Under the pieces are notes generated by a model that searched no databases, was not told where the DNA came from, and saw only the letters and a program-made list of their open reading frames with translations. A DNA stretch of 64,000 bases from Trichaptum fuscoviolaceum (Eukaryota; Basidiomycota; Agaricomycetes; Hymenochaetales; Trichaptaceae). The position numbers and the translations under genes are program-made. Positions 23,228-35,979 of the stretch are shown piece after piece (within the stretch, counting starts at the first letter, position 1; the number at the start of each line of letters is the position of its first letter). The DNA is taken from positions 3,249,671-3,313,670 of the forward strand of contig CAJSYZ010000002.1 in NCBI GenBank assembly GCA_910574455.1, given 5' to 3'.

Positions 23228-25256
23228 CTATACTGGACGCAATTGCTCTTCTTGAGGCATCCGCCAGATCCATATACCTTCTTTTGAACCAACGCCGATC
23301 AAAAGTCTGCCGCTCTCCTCCACGGTGCATGCCTCGAGTATCGGTATAGCAGGCTGAACCCGACCAGTCGGTTCGCGATGGGCATCTGTATCTATTTCCA
23401 AGGTCCAATAAGGCATGGACGGTATCTCATCCCTGACTTTGTCCTGGTTGCCGCCCTCTAAGTTTAAATTTTTCGTAGCTTCCGCAAGTTGGTCATCTGC
23501 AACAGGAAATGACGGGGGTTTCCGGGGCTTGAAGTGATCGATGCTTGATAGATGTATCAAACCTCGCCCGGGGAAAAGTATAAGAGGTGTGTGGTGCTGT
23601 GATTGGAAGACGTGAGCTTGTAAAGTCTCAATAGGCCCGGGGAGTCCATATTCAGCCAAGATTTTAAATGAAGCTTGAAGGGAAGTCAGACGCATGTATA
23701 TATGATTCATTCATTTGTACACATACAGCTTTCCTGGTAGTCCTGAAGGCGCGTTGAATAGTGAGCGATGTATATTTATTTGCAATTTAAACCTGATTGA
23801 AACTCACGGATGCACATCCTCTGAGCACAGGGGGGTAGTGCGTGCGATCATGTGGAAAGAACCTTTCTAAACCCAGCCATCGCCATACCACTATGGTTCC
23901 AGGATCTTGATATAGCTCCTTTGGCTGCGCTTCCTCGTTTCGCAATATTATTGGACCGCTATGCGAGACAAGGATATCGTCACTTAGCCTGTTGACATTC
24001 GAAGGATTCGAGAGTTTGTTGAGTATAATGATACAGTAGGCTAAATGTTTCGGTGGACTAACCAAGTGATTGACAAAACCTGCGCGCTATGAATATGGGT
24101 GCTGCTGAAAAGCGGTTTATCCTCTCGGCGGATCTTAAGACCCCTGTAGTCAGGCATACGCCATAGCTTCACTGCCCGATCCAACTATGCGAAGAATTCA
24201 ATGTAATTCTAGCCCAATGAATTAGATGAAACTCACTCCGCAAGTGGCAATGATCGGGTAATGTCGGTGAAAAGCCTATGTATTTCTTGAGCTTTTGCTT
24301 ACAATATTTCGCCATCAGTAGTTACTCACAGCACCTAACACGGGGGCCATATGACCGCCAGACGGACCACCTGCGAGCACCGCAACACAGCGCCCGAGTC
24401 CGAAACCTTCGCCCTCATTCACACGCATTCCGAAAGCTGGGCCAGCCAATGCTTGCGTCGAAGATCCAGGCCAGTGTGGATTCTCAATGGGACATTGGAC
24501 CGTTTCAGTCAAGTCATAGATCCGACAGGTATGGTCAGAAGACGCGGAGAGCAAAATACTGAGGTCTACTGGATGAACAATCAATGCATTTATTTTCTGT
24601 CGGCGTAAGATTAATTCATTTCTGCGGTTTAGAAGTGGGTCAGCCACATGAAGAGAAACTTACACCTCCATGACCCCTCATGACCCCGTGGAAGCTACCC
24701 TTCGCCACATTGAAGACGTAAATGATACTACCAGCAGCAAAAGCAATTAAGGGCCAGAATCCCGAGTCCGCCCTTGTCACCATACACCAAGCCACACAGC
24801 GGACTGTCGCTCCCTAGACATCACACCAGAGTTCAGTCAGACCTCCAGGGATGGATTATGCTATATGTCTTACACTCGGTACTTTAATAGAAAATAAGGG
24901 GAGGAATGGCCTATTTGGACGGGTCAGGATGAGCCGCAGCTTCCCTTCTCCGCCTATGGCACATGCACCTCTCCATTTCTCAACCACTCCGCGCCACTGA
25001 GAAGCCTTTTCGGAATCCGAAGCAAAGTCGCCATTGAAGACAGTGTTAATTTCACCAATTTTCCACGGAAAGCAAGCGACTGTTCTGAACGGTTTGTCGC
25101 ATTCAGGATCCGAGGACTTCGAAATGCGTTAGAGATTGATTTGAAATTGTGTTTTTGTCTACCCACCTCTAATCTTGTCTGGAGTCTGTACGGAGGAGGT
25201 CTTTTTAGATCGCTGTACCATGGTTCTTTTTCGACCTGAGGGTCTTCGATGTCCAT
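23228..25256 (-). CDS. WD40 protein, EED/ESC-like PRC2 subunit
   Basis: A multi-exon WD40 gene. Diagnostic stretches in order: LIAFAAGSIIYVFNVAKGSF, HGVMRGHGG, INALIVHPVDLSILLSASSD followed by HTCRIYDL, then HRHYPIIATCG and AVKLWRMPDYRGLK. Next come SSTHIHS, VVWRWLGLERFFP and a last blade ending GIWIWRMPQEEQLRPV. The order VHP-DLSILLSASSDHTCR, AVKLWRMP, SSTHIHS and a final W-rich blade is characteristic of EED/ESC/FIE, the H3K27me3-binding propeller of Polycomb repressive complex 2. Another WD40 family cannot be excluded by eye. The ATG at 25256 gives MDIEDPQVEKEPWYSDLKRP. A Ser/Pro-rich insertion with Leu-Asn-Leu lies between the last blades. Confidence 0.68.
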
Positions 25257-26229
25257 TTTAGTGTTCAAAACTACGCCTTCGTAGTTGGCTATATGGGTCT
25301 AAGAGCATGCCAGACGGAGAAATACTTTCAGCATAGATAGTCTAGAGATAAACGAATGCAGATGGTGGTAACTGGAAGGCGAAATCGTAAACGTCAAGAG
25401 GCACTGGCATGAGACGATAATTTGACTCGGACTCCACGTCGCGAACTACGTATAACGAGGAACAGTCACGTGATCGCGTGTCACTGTACTAATGGGCCGT
25501 ACGCGTTCAGCTGAACACAAAACCATCCCACTACCTGCACTTGCGCGCTTATCACAAAGTATATATACAAAAAAGATGTACTTCATAGACATCAAGCAGC
25601 TCGGAGAACGTAGTAAACACACATAAAAGTATATAATGAACTTCATGCACAGCACAATGACTATTAAAGATACATTTTACCAGAGAAAAGTGAGATTGCA
25701 GGGAGGACTAATAGTGTTGAAATTTGCAGTCTAGCGTACATAGTAGTGGAGCTGGAGAAAGGATAGGTAACGTAACAATGGGAAGAAAGCAGGGCGTAAG
25801 CGGCGTTCAAACAAGCATAAAAGCGGTGAGCGTGGTGACCAGAGTCCATGAGGGCACCTCAAAAGCAACTGGACTATCGAGTGAGTGAAGTCATCACGCT
25901 TCGAGAAACCGGCGCATAATACTGCTCCAAAAATAAAGGATATAGACAGGGGACTGTCGGTATGAGCTCACTTGCCTCGGGAGATACTCGAGCTAGCAAT
26001 TCAAACAGGCAGCAACTGCAAATCTACAACTCCTGTGCATAAAAGTGTTGACCATGAGGATCATCCAATACAGCTACGCCCATTCGGTGAACCCAGGATG
26101 AGACACTATCACGCACAACCCAGCGTCATGTCTAAGTTTCATCAAGGGCTAGGCTGGAGGAGACGCTGCTGCGTTTATACTAGTCCAGCAACGGCGTCAA
26201 TCGACTGATACTTTCACCATTCTATAGAA
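25257..26229. other. Intergenic, 973 bp
   Basis: Holds the promoter of the EED-like gene and the 3' region of the phosphatase, both on the minus strand. No gene recognised; the small open frames show no family signature. Confidence 0.6.
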
Positions 26230-27853
26230 TCATGCGCACCTCTTTCGTTTCACCTTGGACATCTCCTTTCGCAAAGCTGGACCATCCAGAGGCTTGAGAA
26301 GCTCAAATGCACAAAGCAAATCCTCCGAAACACTGGTAAGAAATCCTTGAGCGTTTGATCCCTCTGATCAATAAGAGTTCCATACCTCATGCACGCCCCG
26401 TAGTTATCAAACTCTGTGCATTATGCATCAGGGACTATGTTGAGTGAAAAGAAATATGGGTACTTACCTCCGCAATAATTCGGGGCACTAAAAACAGTCA
26501 CCAGAGTCCGGTCATTCCAGAATTCATAACCATCCTCCACTACCATGTGCGCACGGCATATGAGATCCATGTCATATTTTCCAAGGAAATCATTTATTAT
26601 AGCCTTTCCGAAACAGAAGCTGACGCCACGTTCATTGTCTTCCCAATCAGCCGCTGTGTCCGATGGATCAGACCATAGAAGGTCATTCAATAGTCCATAA
26701 TCTGGAACATCCGTAGGCCGTTGTATGCGTCGTATGTCCTCCAGTGAGTTCATAGACGGAGACAGTCCGCCATGCACACAAAATATTTTTGAAGCCACTA
26801 CAGCCGCGATAGGAAGGCAATTAAACACGTCAATGAAGGTCTTCCATGTCTTGATATTACATCGTCGTTTGCATTCGTCATAGAAACCATACACTGTGCG
26901 TCAGGGTAGGTCAGCATCATCAGAGTTAAATAGGCTTTACGAAGACTGACCTCGTGTCACGTTTGCGCATTCGTGGTTGCCACGCAGCAAGAAGAAGTTC
27001 TCAGGATATTTAATCTTGTAACAGAGCAAGAGTAGTATTGTTTCGAGGCTCTGCTTTCCTCTGTCGACATAGTCTCCAAGAAAGAGATAATTTGCGCTTG
27101 GGGGGAAGCCACACATTTCGAAAAGCCGGATGAGGTCCGAGTACTGGCCATGCACATCTCCCACAATCTTGACTGGTGGGGATAGTTCGATCAAAGTAGG
27201 TTGGGAGAGGAATATATCGCGCGCCGCTTGGCACACTGCTGTAATCTCCACATTCTTCAAGCAGAGAGATTTGCTGACTTTGCCCGTATAACCAACATCA
27301 AGCAACCTTTGTATCATGTCGTCAACGTCGGGTAACTTGAGTTTCGCACCGACACCGTTGTTGACTGAATTGCCGGATTCGGACAGGGGAATACTCTCAG
27401 CAGCAGAGGGAGGAGTTGGCAGGCCAAACGATGCATTGGGGTTGGTGAGGATAGTTGAAGCAGGGGGGATGTCAAGCGGCGGCAAGTTGGACTTTCTGCA
27501 AACAGGATGAGTTGGCTTGGCGTTATGAATCAAAACACTACGCACGAATTTGATGGACCCGGAGGATGAGACCCACTCGTTGGCGGGGAACCATTAGCAT
27601 TAGGCTCCGCTGAAGCTCCTGTTGCTAAACTAGATCCATTTGTAGCATCTGTCGTCTGTTCAACGAAAGAAGAACCCATCGCCGCGCCGGTTGTTCGAGA
27701 GACACTACCCTGAGGCGTGCTGTTATCGACGTCGATGGATGGCGGGGTGTTTGATCCTTCTGGAGATGTGTTCACGACATCCTCCTCCTTATCCTTCTCC
27801 TGCAGCTTGTCCTTTCCCGCCTTCTTGGACTTCTTGGACGGCGCCTGGCCCAT
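26230..27853 (-). CDS. PPZ1: Ser/Thr phosphatase, Ppz type of the PP1 family
   Basis: The protein starts [17 protein letters not shown], a strong N-myristoylation context with a following basic patch. About 170 disordered Ser/Thr/Asn/Pro-rich residues come next, then a complete PP1-like catalytic domain. Metal and catalytic motifs: [63 protein letters not shown] and FSAPNYCG. The myristoylated N-terminal extension plus PP1-like core is the Ppz architecture, which regulates potassium and sodium homeostasis and cell-wall integrity in yeasts. Introns split [11 protein letters not shown] from YGFYDEC and follow PNYCG. The C terminus is short and basic (KVKRKRCA). The start at 27853 is chosen although the frame stays open 400 bp upstream. 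Confidence 0.92.
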
Positions 27854-28331
27854 TGCTCCTGGCGCGTCTTTTGATGATGAACGTGACTGAGGAGAATGAG
27901 ACCTGGACTTTGTGAGCCGCGAGGTTATAGCAGAAAGGAGAGTCGGCGCCAGCTTGGATGAAGAAATGCTCGTACGAGCAAAGCAAAACAGGGGAAAGAG
28001 GGGAAGAAGTTGTGATGGAAGAGTCGCGGTATGAAGAGCCACTGGAACCTGCTTGGTTACCTTTCTAAGCCAAGTGACGCATATGAACACGTGTTTGCCC
28101 AGCATTTCGGTCAGGTTAAGATTACAGTACAATATAATCCCGCTACCAAACACCGTTAAGCTCTGACTGCTTAGTGATAATTTAATGTCAATTTGCATGA
28201 ATATTGGCGTCATACACCCGTTTTTTGAGATAGTAAATAGAAAGCATAAATTCATGCAGTGTAAACATACAGAAGGGATCGATGCATAACTAATGCCTAG
28301 AGTGTAGATCCAGCAACTAAACGTCTATCCC
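27854..28331. other. Upstream region of the Ppz-type phosphatase
   Basis: 478 bp between uS17 stop and the phosphatase start. On the minus strand it is CT-rich near 27900-28060 and has no in-frame stop until about 28256, so an N-terminal extension is formally possible. Such an extension would bury the myristoylation site and looks unlike the protein. Confidence 0.5.
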
Positions 28332-29090
28332 TCAGAACTTGCCGAATGTCTTCGAAGAAGCCTTGCTCTTCGACACTCGCAGTACGTTGAATCGAACAGT
28401 TTTTGACAAGGGCCGGCATTGACCTGTCGACCCCAAAGGAATCAGAGATGATGCAAGTTAAAAATTTGAATGATACGTACCGACAGTGACCACATCGCCG
28501 ACATCTACCCGGAATGCTGGTGAGACGTGCGCAGCCAGGTTCTTGTGTCGTTTCTCGTAACGGTCTACAAAAGTATCAGTACCTCTCTCGCTTTTGTCAA
28601 AACCAACGATTTCCACATACTGTACTTTGGAATGTAATGGAGATAGTCACGGCGGATGACAATAGTGCGGGTCATCTTAGTTGAGACAACCTTGCCCGTT
28701 AAGATACGACCGCGAATGGAGATATCGCCCGTGAACGGGCACTTTTTGTCTGCAATGCACTAAGTTAATTAAATCATCGATATTATAATGACTGGATGAA
28801 CGCACCGATGTATGTGCCGTTGATGGCTTCTGAAGGAGTCTTGAATCCAAGACCGACATCCTTATACCACCGCTTGTCCTTAGTCACAACCTTCTTGCCG
28901 CCTAAGCATCATAAATATCCAATGAATCTTTCAATATTCCAAGCCTGAGTCCCTCAACGTAACACACCCTTGACTTTGGCATTTTGGAAAAGATGTTGCT
29001 TTTGGAACGCCTTTTCAATCTATATATCCGAGCAAGTTAGACACAGAGTGAGATTTCCTGCAGCCAAGCAGCACGCACCTGTTCAGCCAT
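28332..29090 (-). CDS. RPS11: 40S ribosomal protein uS17 (S11)
   Basis: A five-plus-exon gene; the first exon holds only MAEQ (12 nt). The protein continues [118 protein letters not shown], ending SKTFGKF. This matches eukaryotic uS17 along its whole length, including the N-terminal extension and the rRNA-binding OB-fold. It is a core part of the small ribosomal subunit. Introns near the start codon are usual for fungal ribosomal protein genes. Confidence 0.97.
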
Positions 29091-29416
29091 GGTTGAGAAT
29101 GTCGGTCTGGATGGCACGGGCTCGCCTCTTGATGTCTTGCGAATTCGAATAGTTGTTGTTACCTGTTGTCTGTGGAGAAAGCTATCGTAAACCTTAATCA
29201 TAGAACTATACAGCTACTCGGCATCTCCCGAGACACACATCTGATCGCTAAGTAATGCCTCGGAACGGTTCCGACTCTCACAGCGTTGAACATAATAATC
29301 ACTCTTGTCGACCTCCCAACATGTCAAACCAGCTGAAGTGTCTTTGATCCATTTAAATTCTCTAAATTATAAATACAAGACATCTGAGCCCATAGACTGG
29401 ATACTCGTCAGGACAT
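29091..29416. other. Intergenic, 326 bp
   Basis: Upstream of uS17 and downstream of IDI1 on the minus strand. No gene seen. It probably contains the uS17 promoter with pyrimidine-rich minus-strand blocks. Confidence 0.5.
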
Positions 29417-30433
<1,017 letters not shown>

Positions 30434-30670
30434 GGTTGTTAACTTTGTTATAAGCGTACTAGCCTATTTGTCCGTCGGCTAATTCCGATTTACCTGCGTC
30501 CGTTTCAAACGGCCGCATATAATCGTCCCGAGCCCTTGTTAATTTCAACCAATCCCGTACACTCTAGAAGCCAGTCATTTCTGTGGGGAACATTCATCAA
30601 CGTCTGATATTATTAGTGAGCAATGCCAATGATTTATCTCGATTTTTCTTCTTGACATTGTACAGTTAAA

Positions 30671-30713
30671 TATGATTGACAACTGGTACTTATATATGAT
30701 TGACAACTGGTAC
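30671..30713 (+). repeat. Direct repeat next to the transposon
   Basis: The 19-base string TATGATTGACAACTGGTAC occurs at 30671-30689 and again at 30695-30713, a 24-bp period. The second copy ends 1 base before the TA target site of the Tc1-like element. Confidence 0.85.
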
Positions 30714-30716
30714 ATA

Positions 30717-30745
30717 CAGTGGGTTACCAAAAGTGATGGGACAAG
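30717..30745 (+). repeat. Left terminal inverted repeat
   Basis: Begins CAGTGGGTTACCAAAAGTGA; it pairs with the right end with two G/A differences, at positions 3 and 17. Confidence 0.93.
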
Positions 30746-30864
30746 TTCCCACGGTCACCAAACATCGGACACAAAAAAAATCATATCTCTACAACAAATA
30801 AACCTAGGCTTGCATGTAAATGACATATGATAGAAGAGACAACAAAGATGAATGCTATGTAAAT

Positions 30865-31959
30865 TTAGAACTTTGTATGTCCACCCTTAGCCTGAAGAAC
30901 AGCATGTACTCGATCAGGCATAGATCTGACAAGCACATTGATATCATCGATTGTAAGGCTCTCCCATGCCTCTCGGACTGCCTGCTGTAATTCTGCTGTG
31001 GAGGTAGGATGGTGTTCTCGTACTCGGATGCATATCTTGAGCAAGTGCCAAAGATTCTCAATAGGATTGAGATCAGGCGACGAAGCCGGATGTGGAAAAA
31101 GACGGACATTATTTCTATTGAGCCACCGGATGGTTGATTTTGAAACATGAATGGGGGCATTGTCCTGTTGGAAAGACATATATCTCCGCTGTTTCTTCAT
31201 ACTGTTGTAGAAGCCCAGAAGTGATCCAGAAAGGACTTGTTCAGTATATCATTCCAAGTTCATCCCTCCACCTCGTCCTCCGGGGTAGTCCAAAAGTAAA
31301 AGTGGTCCCTTTTTATCGTAAGCAATACAACCCCAGACCATAACACGTATGTTGGACTGCTTGAAGGACTTGATGGTGCAGCCATCATCAAGGGTCTCAT
31401 CCGGTCGCCGTGTAACATAAACAGGACCTCCGTTGTTGTCCATATGAACATAACACTTGTCCGACCAAATGACATGCATCCATTGATTTGTCCGCCAGTG
31501 CTCGTATTTTTTTGCCCACTTCTGGCGTAGTATCTTGTGTTCTTTGGTGAGGTATGGCTTGCGAACAGCAACCCTCCGATGGTATCCGGCGTCCGCTAGC
31601 ACGCGCCGTGCGGTACTCCCGGATACTTGGGGGTTGATCGACTGTCCAAGTGCCCGAAGGGTCACTCGGCGGTTTTTCACCGCTTCCGAAACAAGGCATC
31701 GCTTTGCGCGATCCGTCAGCTTGTGTGGTCTACCCCTGCGAGGGAGGTTGTGTGTTGTTCCCCTTTTTTTAAAGTTCGACCACCATCGACCGGCATCAGA
31801 CCGTGGGACATTGAACAAAGCAGCTGCTTCTCGAATTTTTTTGCCGGCTTGTATTGCTCCAACAACCCGGTTTTTTAGTGGAGAATCATATTGAGGTCCA
31901 TGAGTATGTCCAGACATTTTTTTTGAGGATGAAAGACGAAGCAAAGAGGTGTAATACAT
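30865..31959 (-). pseudogene. Tc1-like transposase with one in-frame stop
   Basis: A Tc1/mariner transposase. The N-terminal paired helix-turn-helix region includes KNRVVGAIQAGKKIREAAAL and an AT-hook-like RRGRPHKLTDRAKRC. Catalytic DD34E residues: first Asp in VIWSDKCYVHMD, second in QQDNAPIH, Glu in SPDLNPIENLW, with 34 residues between the last two. A TGA at 31249-31251 follows GGGMNLE; the frame then continues without a shift to the C terminus at 30865. The stop is compatible with a CGA-to-TGA change (CpG decay) or TGG-to-TGA. Everything else looks intact, so loss of function is recent or the stop is read through. Start 31959 or 31917 (MSGHTHGP). Confidence 0.92.
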
Positions 31960-32004
31960 GAGGCAAAGTCGTGTACTAACATGATGCTAACTGTGGCACG
32001 TGAT

Positions 32005-32033
32005 CTTGTCCCATCATTTTTGGTAACCCATTG
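32005..32033 (-). repeat. Right terminal inverted repeat
   Basis: Read on the minus strand it begins CAATGGGTTACCAAAAATGA, matching the left end at 27 of 29 positions. Confidence 0.93.
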
Positions 32034-32189
32034 TAGGTAAGGCCACTATAATCATAATGCTCATAGCTGGTGAGAGGCTTCTCTCATGAGATCGTATCGG
32101 TACAACTACAGTAAACGAGTGTCGTCGAGAATACTGTTCTTCTTGGCAGTGTAGAAATTCAAAGGTGGAAGCGTGATAAGCAGGCGCAG

Positions 32190-35100
32190 TTACTTGATGT
32201 TGATGGTCAAAGATCCATAAGCACGAGTTTGGTCCACTTTGACAAGGTCTTTAGTAGCTAGAACTTCAGATACCAAGTCAGAGATTTTAACAGAAGAGTT
32301 TCCAAATAAGCCGTGAGTAGCTCGGTGTCGGAGGTTCGCTACGTATCGTAGAAGAACAGAGAAGGGGATTCGGTGGGAAAACATACCTAAGCAGTGGTGA
32401 AAAGCAGCGGCAGCAACACGTCGTGAACTGGTAGTTGGTGGTACGACGTCGTCAAAGTTCAGTGATTTCTGGTTCCCGGGAAGGGTTTGAAGTTGCATTT
32501 TGCAATATCTGGCGTAAAGTATATCAGTTTTCAGCATCCAATATTTTCAATTCTAGATGTTCACTCTAGGAAATTATAAGACGTTCGCTCAAGCGTTACG
32601 AAATTATTTTCTGTTTCTTGAGTATCCTGAGCAGTCGCGGCAGGGCCCTCATTTGGTACTGGAGTATTCGACTTGTAAGCTATTTGAGTATAATGTGCTG
32701 TATAATACCCACCGTCAAACTGGAAATCATCCCCAGCAATAGCAGAGCCAATGTAGCTCCCAGGTGCTCCAGGTGAAAGACGAAGGCTAATGCCTGCAGC
32801 GCTACCCAGTTGACTCGGTATAATGGACGAGCGGCGGCTCCCCGCACCGGAATGGGAGCTCCGCGGACCGCGTATGCGCACGTCGGCGTTCTCGATGCTA
32901 ACCCGGTCGCTGTCGTTGGGGCGAGAGAATGCGGCACCGGCAGTGGACGATGTCCCCGCCGCGTTGTCCCAGGGGAAGAACGCGCTGCGCTGAGTACCCG
33001 AGCTCGGATTCAGGGCTTCAGCGTCAAAGCCCAAGAACGAGGATGGTCGTGCCGCAGCTCCGCGCATACGTTCGGGTTCCTGTCTCGGGAAGTTAAGATA
33101 TGTCCAGCATGCATATATGCGGAGCGTGACAGACCTCCGAAGACCGCGTTCGTCCTGGATCCTCTTGAAAGTCGGCAGTGGGCATATAGTCGCCGTCTGG
33201 TTGAGGATATCCAATCAGTCGGTGAGCATATCAATGATACACTAGCGACATACCATGCATCCCGAAATCGAATGGCATATCATACCCATCAGGTATAAAG
33301 CCACCATATTCTTCGCCTGTTTGGGCCTCATATAGATTGCCTCCTTCACTATCTAATCTCCTCCGCTTGGTTGGAGATTCGACTATACGCAGGAATCGTA
33401 AGCTCGAGTCCCTGCCGATATGATACCCGACGTACGACGCTCAGGTAGGTGAACTGCACCCGTCCTCGACTCCACTTGGATTTTGTATCGCTCGGTCCAA
33501 AAGGCAGTGAGAGCAGGGGCTATGACTATATGCCGTCATTCAACAACAAGAACCTTTACAAGTAAGTGAACACTAACAGGTGTTCGGAACTGCCCATATC
33601 ATATCTTCGATAATCTTTCCACCGTCCTTTTCATATTGCTTCCGTTCCATGTCTTCTTTCATGGTACGTTGTTCCTCGACATATCTCTCACGTGCCGCCT
33701 ATAGTATGAAAGTCATCAAGATCACATTTGCACCGAATCAAGGACCAATACAATACCTTCAATTCTTCATCTGTTAATTCCGTCCTAACGTCCAGAAGGA
33801 TCCGAACCTTCTTGTGTTTGCGTGGCTTGGCTTCGGCGGCTTCTTCTAACTCTGGTACCAGCAGTGGATCTTCTGCGCCGAATGCATCGGCAACAATTCC
33901 GTCCATTGGGGTATAGTCTTGTGCAGCGGCCGAACCCTGCAAAGAAGAGGGCGGAAGATTTTCTGGGAACATGGTCAATTTCAACTGGGACAATAATAAG
34001 ATTCAATTTACCTTTGTCGGAATCGGCTAAAGGCTATCAGGAATACAACTTAAGGATCGGTAGTCTTCAAGGGTATGAAATGAATTGTACTGACTCTCTT
34101 CCTTCCATTCACATTACCCTTTTGCCGAACTTCCTCGGCTTCGGAAGCTGCTCGAGACATGGTACCGTTAACATTATCGAGTACGTTGTCGAATACGAAG
34201 TTGGAGTCATCTCCCATAGGAACGTCAGCCTGGAGGCCGACTTCCATAGCACTGAATGGCTTAAGTTATTCTCATGTTATGTTATGAGAGAGAATTGACA
34301 AACTCAGCGGGCAAATTCTGGATGTCAACACCCCATCCCTCACCTAGCTCACGAGCCAAGTCATCTCCAATATCTAACCCTAGGTCTGGGCCAAGGTCAA
34401 GGTGGTCATTTCCGAAAAGATTATCATCAAATGCATAGGACCCAAAATTCATGCCAGGATCGATTTGAGAAGAGGAAGGACCAATGCCTCCAAATGATGC
34501 GTTGCCTTCGAAGGATGTAGACAAAAGATACTCATGATCTTCTTCCAGTGTATGGCGAGCAGCCCGTCCGGTCTCTGAGTAGACAAGAGACTGCTTTCCC
34601 TTCCCTTTCCCCTTCGTCTTGTTGCCACTAAGAGTGAAGTCCTCGTCGTCTTCATCAACTCGAAGGCGTTGGCTCGCTGGTCAGTAAACTCCTATCATTA
34701 GCTGCTATGTAATCTAATTAACACGGGTCGTCACCTCCTGATACATCGAGCCAGCCCTGATGGATATGGTCAGCAAGTATCTCATTCTAAGGGTATTTCG
34801 ACTTACGATCTCGAATTGGTCAAGGTCAAATCCAACTGCAATTGTTGGATCTGCAGATAGATTCAGTACGTCAGGACTGAACGACACATAGTAGTCATTA
34901 GAGAGTAAGTCGAATTTTCCATCTCACAACTGATTCCACCCACCGAACCGTCGGATGTCCCATTTCCAACTGTGCTTCAGAGACAGTCCCCAGGGCATAC
35001 AATTCTTGCAAAGTTCTCTTAAGAAGTGCATGGCAGTTGCTTATATCAGTAACGAATATCTCATGTTTTACTAGCGGTTCAAAACATGTTAGCATGAACA

Positions 35101-35469
35101 ATATACATAAAATGAACAATAATCGTACTCTTATACACTCTAAAGAAAATACGCATATAATCAGCATCTGACTCGATTGAGGAACTATTGAAGGTACCTA
35201 GCGACGCCAACCATTAAGTTACTAGACAATCTAAGAGCAAGTGGTTCCGAAGGATGAGAAATAAGGTCGCATAATTGGGGAATATCAGCGGTTTGAATGG
35301 ATCGTCTAGGCAGTTTCTTGAATGAAGACTTTGATCCTAATGTTGCTGCAAGCCTGAGGAAATTTGCCTCTCGTTAGAAGACCCATCGTAAATTAGCTAA
35401 GATATAAGCTCACCACAGCAGTCCAAAGCCGCTGTCGCGCTTCGAAAGTAGCTCGGCGGAGAAAAACAT
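32190..35469 (-). CDS. REC8: Meiotic cohesin kleisin REC8
   Basis: The kleisin N-terminal domain is clear: MFFSAELLSKRDSGFGLLW, then LAATLG and, after an intron, KLPRRSIQTADIPQLCDLI, EPLALRLSSNLMVGVARVYK and HEIFVTDISNCHALLKRTLQ. WLAATLG-KLP-EPLALRLSSNLM is the Rec8 rather than the Rad21 version (Rad21 begins MFYS-ILS-GPLGK). The middle is long, acidic, Ser/Gly-rich and split by many introns, with blocks such as GNDHLDLGPDLGLDIGDDLA. The C-terminal winged helix that binds SMC1 reads LNFDDVVPPTTSSRRVAAAA, FHHCL, then VLATKDLVKVDQTRAYGSLT. Rec8 holds sister chromatids in meiosis until separase cleaves it. Exon borders in the middle were not all resolved. Confidence 0.88.
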
Positions 35470-35979
35470 GAGAGGAAAGTAACAAAAGAGCGAGTCAGTA
35501 ATGAGAATATTAATGAGCGTAAGGTGATGAGAGTAGCGCAATTAAAGATAGCGGAATAATACGAGCTACAGGACAGAGATTACAGAAAGAATAAAGAGAT
35601 TAGCGTCCAAATCAATAGAAAGAGTAAAAGGGGGAGTGAAGCGGAGTGAAGGGAGGAGGCAGACTCAGGCCGGAACCAGAATGCAATAAATTGGAACTTG
35701 AATGCGCGTTTCACTGCAGCCTGCCCTGAAGCCGACTTTATCAATTCCGTTTAATTTCTCTCCTCTCCTCAGTCACGTTTGACATGAACCACACCAAGCT
35801 CGTCTTCTCTCTCGCAAGCTTCCAATGCTGATGGAAGTCTTCGCTTACAGAGCCATTTAATTCCGGAAGTCGTACTTTGACGCCGAATAAACTTTATTAC
35901 TCAGACTCCTCGCAAATTTATTATCTGCAGCGTGTATTATAGAAGTTTGGTCTGAAAGAAGAAAAAGTACTATCATTCA
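35470..35979. other. Upstream region of REC8
   Basis: 510 bp between REC8 start and the next minus-strand stop. Bases 35580-35665 are purine-rich on the + strand (pyrimidine-rich on the transcribed side), typical of a basidiomycete promoter. No gene seen. Confidence 0.55.

Larger units (their letters stand above)
30717..32033 (-). mobile_element. Tc1-like DNA transposon, 1317 bp
   Basis: The element has 29-bp terminal inverted repeats (30717-30745 and 32005-32033) differing at two positions. TA lies on both sides (30715-30716 and 32034-32035), which is the Tc1/mariner target duplication. It carries one transposase frame on the minus strand covering most of its length. Size, ends and gene fit a single complete element. 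It sits between IDI1 and REC8, both on the minus strand, and interrupts neither. Confidence 0.95.

Noticed and set aside
27854..28255. In-frame upstream extension of the Ppz-type phosphatase
   Set aside because: It would bury the strong myristoylation start MGQAPSKK, and the translation looks like a CT-rich leader.
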